From: Scatosoma sp048465415
GTDB taxonomy: Bacteria; Bacillota; Clostridia; Christensenellales; Borkfalkiaceae
DNA length: 64,000 nt
Direction: 5' to 3'
Assembly (NCBI GenBank): GCA_048465415.1
Contig: DBFWLO010000010.1
Coordinates: 57,954-121,953 of the forward strand
This document shows positions 60,009-64,000 of the stretch, in pieces. Within the stretch, counting starts at the first letter, position 1. Each line of letters starts with the position of its first letter. A program made the position numbers and the translations under genes. The notes beneath the pieces are model-generated. The model saw only the letters and a program-made list of their open reading frames with translations, made no database searches and was not told the origin of the DNA.

Positions 60009-61892
60009 ATGGGATATCTGGCACTGTATCGGCGGTTCCGGCCGACCACGCTCGACGAGGTGGTGAGACAGGAGCATATCGTAACCGTTCTGAAAAATCA
60101 GATAGAGACGGGCAGAATCGGCCACGCCTATCTTTTTTGCGGCCCGCGCGGCACCGGTAAGACGAGTATCGCCAAAATTTTCGCCGCCGCCATCAACTGC
60201 GAGCACCCCGTCAACGGCTCGCCCTGCGGTAAATGCGCGACCTGCCGGACGCTTTCCGAGGCTTCCAACCTGGATATTTCCGAGATCGACGCTGCTTCCA
60301 ACAACGGCGTTGACGAAATGCGCGACCTGCGTGAAAAAGTACAGTATCCGCCCGTTGCGGGCAAGTATAAAGTCTACATCGTAGACGAAGTCCACATGCT
60401 CTCCACGGGGGCGTTCAACGCGCTTTTAAAGACGCTCGAAGAGCCGCCCGCGCACGCCGTGTTCATTTTAGCGACTACGGAAGCCCAGAAGATTCCCGCG
60501 ACGATCCTTTCCCGCTGCATGCGGTTCGATTTCAAATTATTCCCGCAGGCGGATCTCGAAGCTTTGCTCAAAAACGTGCTCGAAAAGATCGGAAAGCCCT
60601 ACGAAGAGGAGGCGATCTCCGCGATCGCGCGCGCGGGCGCGGGAAGCGCGCGGGACATGCTCTCGATCGCCGACACCTGCATTTCGTACAGCAGCGGCAA
60701 ACTCACCTACGAGGCTGTGACCGCCGTCCTGGGCAGCGCGGATTTCGCGGCGACGAGCGCGCTGTGCGGCGCGATTTTAAAAGGCGACGGCGGCGAGGCG
60801 TTTGAAAGGACGGAAGAGATTCTCGCACAGGGAAAGAGCGTGGGGATACTGCTCAAAGACGCGATGAATTTTTTCAACGCCTGTTCGGTGGCCAAGCTCT
60901 GCCGGGACGCGGAAAAAATTCTCTCGCTGCCGAAGGATATGTTTGCGGCGGTGGCCGCGGCTGCGGAAGGGACAAACGGACATCGGCTGCTGCGCGCGAT
61001 GGAAATTTTCGCGCGGACGGAGAACGATTTGCGCTATTCGGTGTCGCCGCGCATCGTATTCGAGACGGCGGTGCTCAAAGCGAGCATGCCGGAAGCCGAC
61101 TACGATATCGAAGCGCTTCTGGCGCGCATCGCCTCTTTGGAACAGCGGCTGAACGAAGGCGCTTTCGTACCTGCGGCTCAGGCGGCGGCGTATGCCGCGC
61201 CGGGCGAAGAAAAACCGGCCGATCCCGCGCCTCCGCGCGTTCCGGAACCGGAAAAAACAAAAGCGGAGCCGTCTTTGCCGCCGCGGGAAAAGAGCACCAA
61301 AACCGCCGCTTCGGCGTATGATAATTACGAGTCCGCCGTTTTTGAAGAAGCGCCTCCCGACGAGGAGGAGACGGGCGGAAACGTGTATTTCGACGCGGAT
61401 TTCCTGCCTGCGGAAGCGAGTCCCAAGCCCGCGCCGGTAAAAATTCCCGCGCCGGGTTCCGCCCCGGGGAAAGAGGAAAAACCGGAACCCGGCCGCACGG
61501 ACAAAACGCCTGTTCCCGCGCCGCGCGCGCCGGAACCGGCTCCGGCAAAGCCGATCGTACGCGCCGCGGCGGTGCCGGGAGACGCGAAAGCCACGTTCGG
61601 CAGTTTCCTGCGTTCTTTGCGCAAAGTCGGCCGCAACGGCGTGTTGTTCACGATCTGCATGGATCTCGACAGCGCGTACGAGGGGGGAACTTTCGTGCTT
61701 TATACCGAGAGCGAGACCATCTATCGTTCCCTGACCAAAGAAGAACATTACGCATTGATGAAGCAGGCGTTCGAGGCGATCGGGCTGACGGATTTCGACG
61801 TGCGGCTGCGGGGCAAAAAGAGCGACGAGTTCAATAAGAGCCTGAGCGAACTGAAAGAAAAATTTTCGGACGTAAAGATCGAAGTCAAGTGA
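60009..61892 (+). CDS. dnaX: DNA polymerase III subunits gamma/tau DnaX
   Basis: A 627-residue clamp-loader ATPase. Walker A is GPRGTGKTS near residue 45, the four-Cys zinc site is CEHPVNGSPCGKCATC, DEVHML is the Walker B box, and the C-terminal domains follow. Residues about 395-520 are a Pro/Ala/Glu-rich linker before the tau-type tail. No slippery A-run in the right frame was found, so there is no evidence for a programmed gamma frameshift. It lies ahead of ybaB and recR, the conserved order. Confidence 0.95.
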   Translation: MGYLALYRRFRPTTLDEVVRQEHIVTVLKNQIETGRIGHAYLFCGPRGTGKTSIAKIFAAAINCEHPVNGSPCGKCATCRTLSEASNLDISEIDAASNNGVDEMRDLREKVQYPPVAGKYKVYIVDEVHMLSTGAFNALLKTLEEPPAHAVFILATTEAQKIPATILSRCMRFDFKLFPQADLEALLKNVLEKIGKPYEEEAISAIARAGAGSARDMLSIADTCISYSSGKLTYEAVTAVLGSADFAATSALCGAILKGDGGEAFERTEEILAQGKSVGILLKDAMNFFNACSVAKLCRDAEKILSLPKDMFAAVAAAAEGTNGHRLLRAMEIFARTENDLRYSVSPRIVFETAVLKASMPEADYDIEALLARIASLEQRLNEGAFVPAAQAAAYAAPGEEKPADPAPPRVPEPEKTKAEPSLPPREKSTKTAASAYDNYESAVFEEAPPDEEETGGNVYFDADFLPAEASPKPAPVKIPAPGSAPGKEEKPEPGRTDKTPVPAPRAPEPAPAKPIVRAAAVPGDAKATFGSFLRSLRKVGRNGVLFTICMDLDSAYEGGTFVLYTESETIYRSLTKEEHYALMKQAFEAIGLTDFDVRLRGKKSDEFNKSLSELKEKFSDVKIEVK

Positions 61893-61947
61893 AGGAAATT
61901 TCTTCGCTGACGACAAATAATACAATGAAAACGGAGGACGAATAGAT

Positions 61948-62283
61948 ATGGCAGGATTCAAAGGCGGCAACGGCGGAAATATGCAGAATCTGATGCGTCA
62001 GGCGCAGAAGATGCAGGAAGAAATGGAAAAGACCGCGGAGCTTTTGGACGATTGGGAAATCGTAGGCACGGCGGCGGGCGAAGCCGTCGTGGTCTACATG
62101 AACGCGAAAAAGATCATCAACGGCGTCGAGCTCAACGAGAGCGTCGTCGATCCCACCGACGTGGAGATGCTGGAAGACCTCATCATGGCCGCTATCAACG
62201 ACGGCTATGCGAAGGCGGATAAGGTATACGAGGAAAAAATGGGCAAATACGGCGACATGGGCTCGCTCGGAGGAATCATTTAA
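61948..62283 (+). CDS. ybaB: YbaB/EbfC nucleoid-associated protein
   Basis: A 111-residue DNA-binding dimer protein. MRQAQKMQEEMEKT is the helical start and the family's VNAKKIINGVELN-like beta segment and DLIMAAINDGYAKA helix follow. The Gly-rich ends are usual. It follows dnaX by 55 bp with GGAGGA before the start and lies 3 bp before recR. Confidence 0.93.
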   Translation: MAGFKGGNGGNMQNLMRQAQKMQEEMEKTAELLDDWEIVGTAAGEAVVVYMNAKKIINGVELNESVVDPTDVEMLEDLIMAAINDGYAKADKVYEEKMGKYGDMGSLGGII

Positions 62284-62286
62284 GGC

Positions 62287-62880
62287 ATGGATATTTTCAT
62301 CGAACCCATCGGGCGGCTGATCAACGAATTTTCCAAACTGCCCGGCGTGGGAAAAAAGACGGCGCAGCGCTACGCCTATCGAATCATCAACATGAGCGAC
62401 TCGGACGCGCGCGCCTTTTCGGACGCGATTTTAAACGTGAAGAAAAAAGTGAAATACTGTAAGGTCTGCGGCAACTTTACGGAACAAGAGGTCTGCGAGA
62501 TCTGCCGTACCCGCGAAACGGGCGTCATCTGCGTCGTCAAGGAACCCAAAGATGTGGCGGCGATCGAAAAACTGCACGAATTTAAAGGCGTTTACCACGT
62601 CCTGCACGGCGTCATCGATCCGATGGAAGGGGTAGGCCCCAACGATATACGGGTAAAAGAACTGCTGGCTCGGATCGGGGAAGGCGGCGTCAAGGAAGTG
62701 ATCGTCGCGACGAATCCCGACGTATCGGGCGACGCTACGGCGATGTATCTTGCGCGTCTCATCAAGCCTTTGGGCGTGACGGTGACGCGGCTTGCGCACG
62801 GCATACCCGTGGGCTCGGAAATCGAATATACGGACGACGTGACGCTGACGCGGGCGTTCGTCGAGCGCAATCAAATCTGA
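62287..62880 (+). CDS. recR: Recombination protein RecR
   Basis: A 197-residue protein for loading RecA on gapped DNA. The helix-hairpin-helix PGVGKKTAQRYAYRII (about 18-33), the zinc finger CKVCGNFTEQEVCEIC (about 58-73), the Toprim domain and the Walker-like LVPVG end (HGIPVGSEIEYTD) are intact. The usual length is about 198. It forms the conserved dnaX-ybaB-recR unit. Confidence 0.95.
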   Translation: MDIFIEPIGRLINEFSKLPGVGKKTAQRYAYRIINMSDSDARAFSDAILNVKKKVKYCKVCGNFTEQEVCEICRTRETGVICVVKEPKDVAAIEKLHEFKGVYHVLHGVIDPMEGVGPNDIRVKELLARIGEGGVKEVIVATNPDVSGDATAMYLARLIKPLGVTVTRLAHGIPVGSEIEYTDDVTLTRAFVERNQI

Positions 62881-62888
62881 AAAGAAGC

Positions 62889-62909
62889 GGCGGACAAGCG
62901 CCGTTTTTG
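62889..62909 (+). terminator. Terminator after recR
   Basis: CGGCG (62889-62893) pairs with CGCCG (62900-62904), followed by TTTTT. It is short but well placed. Confidence 0.6.
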
Positions 62910-62974
62910 CTTTTCCGACAGCGGAAAAGCCGCGCCCGCGGGGACGCGAAAAATAAAATCAAGGAGAAGACTGT

Positions 62975-63964
62975 ATGAAAATTTCGGTGTTGGGGTGCGG
63001 ACGATGGGGATCGTTCATCGCATGGTATCTGTGCAATAAGGGGTACGACGTATATTCCTGGGGCCCGGAAGACGACTATTCTTACCGCGTCTTAAAAGAG
63101 ACGGGCAAAAACGAGTATGTGACGCTGGACAAGCGTATTCGTCTCACCTGCGATCTGGAAGAAGCCGTCAATCACGCGGAGATCATCATCATTTCCATCT
63201 CCTCGCAGGGACTGCGCGGCTTTGTCAGACGTATCCTCGCCTACGATGTGGCGGATAAGGACTTTGTGCTTTGCATGAAAGGGATCGAAGTCGCGACGGG
63301 CGCCAGACTTTCGGAGGTGCTGACGGAAAGCGGCATTTCTCCCGAGCGCGTCGCCGTGTGGGTGGGCCCCGGCCATATCCAGGCTTTCACGCAGGGCATA
63401 CCCAACTGTATGGTCATCGATTCCGCGTCCGAGACGCTGAAAAAACGACTCGCGGATAATTTCAAAAGCGATCTGATCCGCTTTTACTACGGTTCCGACC
63501 TCATCGGCACGGAGATCGGGGCGGCGGCGAAAAATGTCATGGGGATCGTCGCGGGTATTCTCGACGGTTGCGGCTACGTTTCCTTAAAAGGCTCGTTGAT
63601 GTCGCGCGGCGCGCGGGAAGTGGCGCGGCTGATCAAGGCGATGGGGGGTAACGAACTCTCCGCCTACGGGCTCGCGCATCTGGGCGATTACGAGGCGACG
63701 CTGTTCAGCGAATACTCTCATAACCGCATGTACGGAGAAATGCTCGTGAAGGACAAAAAGTTTGAAAAATTGGCGGAGGGGGTACCCACGGCTGCGGCGA
63801 TGAAGAAACTGGGCGAAAAGTACGACGTGGATCTGCCGATCACCAACGCCGTCTACGACCTCTGTTACGGCGAAGCCGAGGAAGGAGAGGACTATAAATC
63901 GCGCTGTACGAAAATGCTCGCCAAGCTGTTCGCGCGCGATACGAAATCCGAGTTCTATTCCTGA
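62975..63964 (+). CDS. gpsA: Glycerol-3-phosphate dehydrogenase GpsA
   Basis: A 329-residue NAD(P)-dependent enzyme that reduces DHAP to sn-glycerol-3-phosphate for phospholipids. The Rossmann motif is GCGRWGSFIAWYL (residues 7-19), the middle has CMKGIE, and the catalytic Lys region is GTEIGAAAKNVMGIVAGI (Lys near residue 189). AAGGAG precedes the start. The first glycine loop is GxGRWG rather than the usual GxGxWG with Ala or Ser, within family variation. Confidence 0.93.
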   Translation: MKISVLGCGRWGSFIAWYLCNKGYDVYSWGPEDDYSYRVLKETGKNEYVTLDKRIRLTCDLEEAVNHAEIIIISISSQGLRGFVRRILAYDVADKDFVLCMKGIEVATGARLSEVLTESGISPERVAVWVGPGHIQAFTQGIPNCMVIDSASETLKKRLADNFKSDLIRFYYGSDLIGTEIGAAAKNVMGIVAGILDGCGYVSLKGSLMSRGAREVARLIKAMGGNELSAYGLAHLGDYEATLFSEYSHNRMYGEMLVKDKKFEKLAEGVPTAAAMKKLGEKYDVDLPITNAVYDLCYGEAEEGEDYKSRCTKMLAKLFARDTKSEFYS

Positions 63965-64000
63965 GATTTCGTAAGGGAAAAACGCGGCCGCAATATGCGG

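Noticed and set aside
61248..61262. Programmed -1 frameshift in dnaX at an A-run
   Set aside because: The A-run does not fall in the frame needed for a slippery heptamer, and no short gamma product is predicted.

Overview
The window is chromosomal DNA of a Gram-positive, spore-forming Clostridia-type bacterium, probably an uncultured gut lineage. Evidence for this: a sigH-like sigma factor sits directly after mrnC and rlmB as in Bacillus and Clostridium. Other Firmicute signs are a CwlD-type amidase, class II galT, RsfS next to a NadD-YqeK fusion, SipW-type signal peptides, strong AGGAGG ribosome sites and many canonical sigma-A promoters (TTGACA, 17 bp, TATAAT). Base composition is moderately GC-rich by eye (not computed). 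There are no rRNA or tRNA genes, CRISPR arrays, insertion sequences or prophage modules that I can support.

Layout. 1-5413: the end of an oligopeptide ABC transporter operon (oppA tail, oppB, oppC, oppD, oppF) and a small Lys-rich membrane protein, closed by a terminator. 5414-5779: an AT-rich stretch with no convincing gene. 5780-8517: an AraC regulator divergent from a PIG-L deacetylase and a NagB-like sugar-phosphate isomerase. 8520-29890: a large glycan-utilisation locus, with a second AraC regulator divergent from two sugar ABC permeases, a solute-binding lipoprotein, three further lipoproteins (one with four 243-248-residue repeats), and then GH20, GH109-like, GH36, beta-propeller-like, SGNH/SASA esterase, EamA transporter and six-hairpin-glycosidase-like genes. 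The enzyme set fits uptake and intracellular dismantling of acetylated, amino-sugar-containing glycans such as mucin O-glycans (inference).

30005-35602: a 58-residue small protein, then a cyclic-di-GMP-I (GEMM-I) riboswitch with its own promoter and a terminator-like expression platform, leading a three-gene operon of secreted proteins with SipW/TasA-type signal peptides. A membrane diguanylate cyclase without an inhibitory I-site lies 24 kb downstream (54540), so the ligand-making and ligand-reading parts of a matrix or fibre circuit are in one window. This is the most interesting system here.

35629-48778: housekeeping and carbohydrate genes: uppP, a cold-shock protein with a structured leader, a TVP38/DedA membrane protein, lgt behind an unusual palindromic promoter, a holin-like small membrane protein, galK-galT-lacI, a MATE exporter, glpK, a zinc-ribbon TM2 protein and an APRT-like phosphoribosyltransferase. 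49031-63964: recX, birA, nnrDE, a membrane protein, nadD-yqeK (apparently leaderless), rsfS, the GGDEF protein, a small membrane protein, a DeoC-fold protein that has lost its catalytic residues, cwlD, mrnC, rlmB, sigH, dnaX, ybaB, recR and gpsA.
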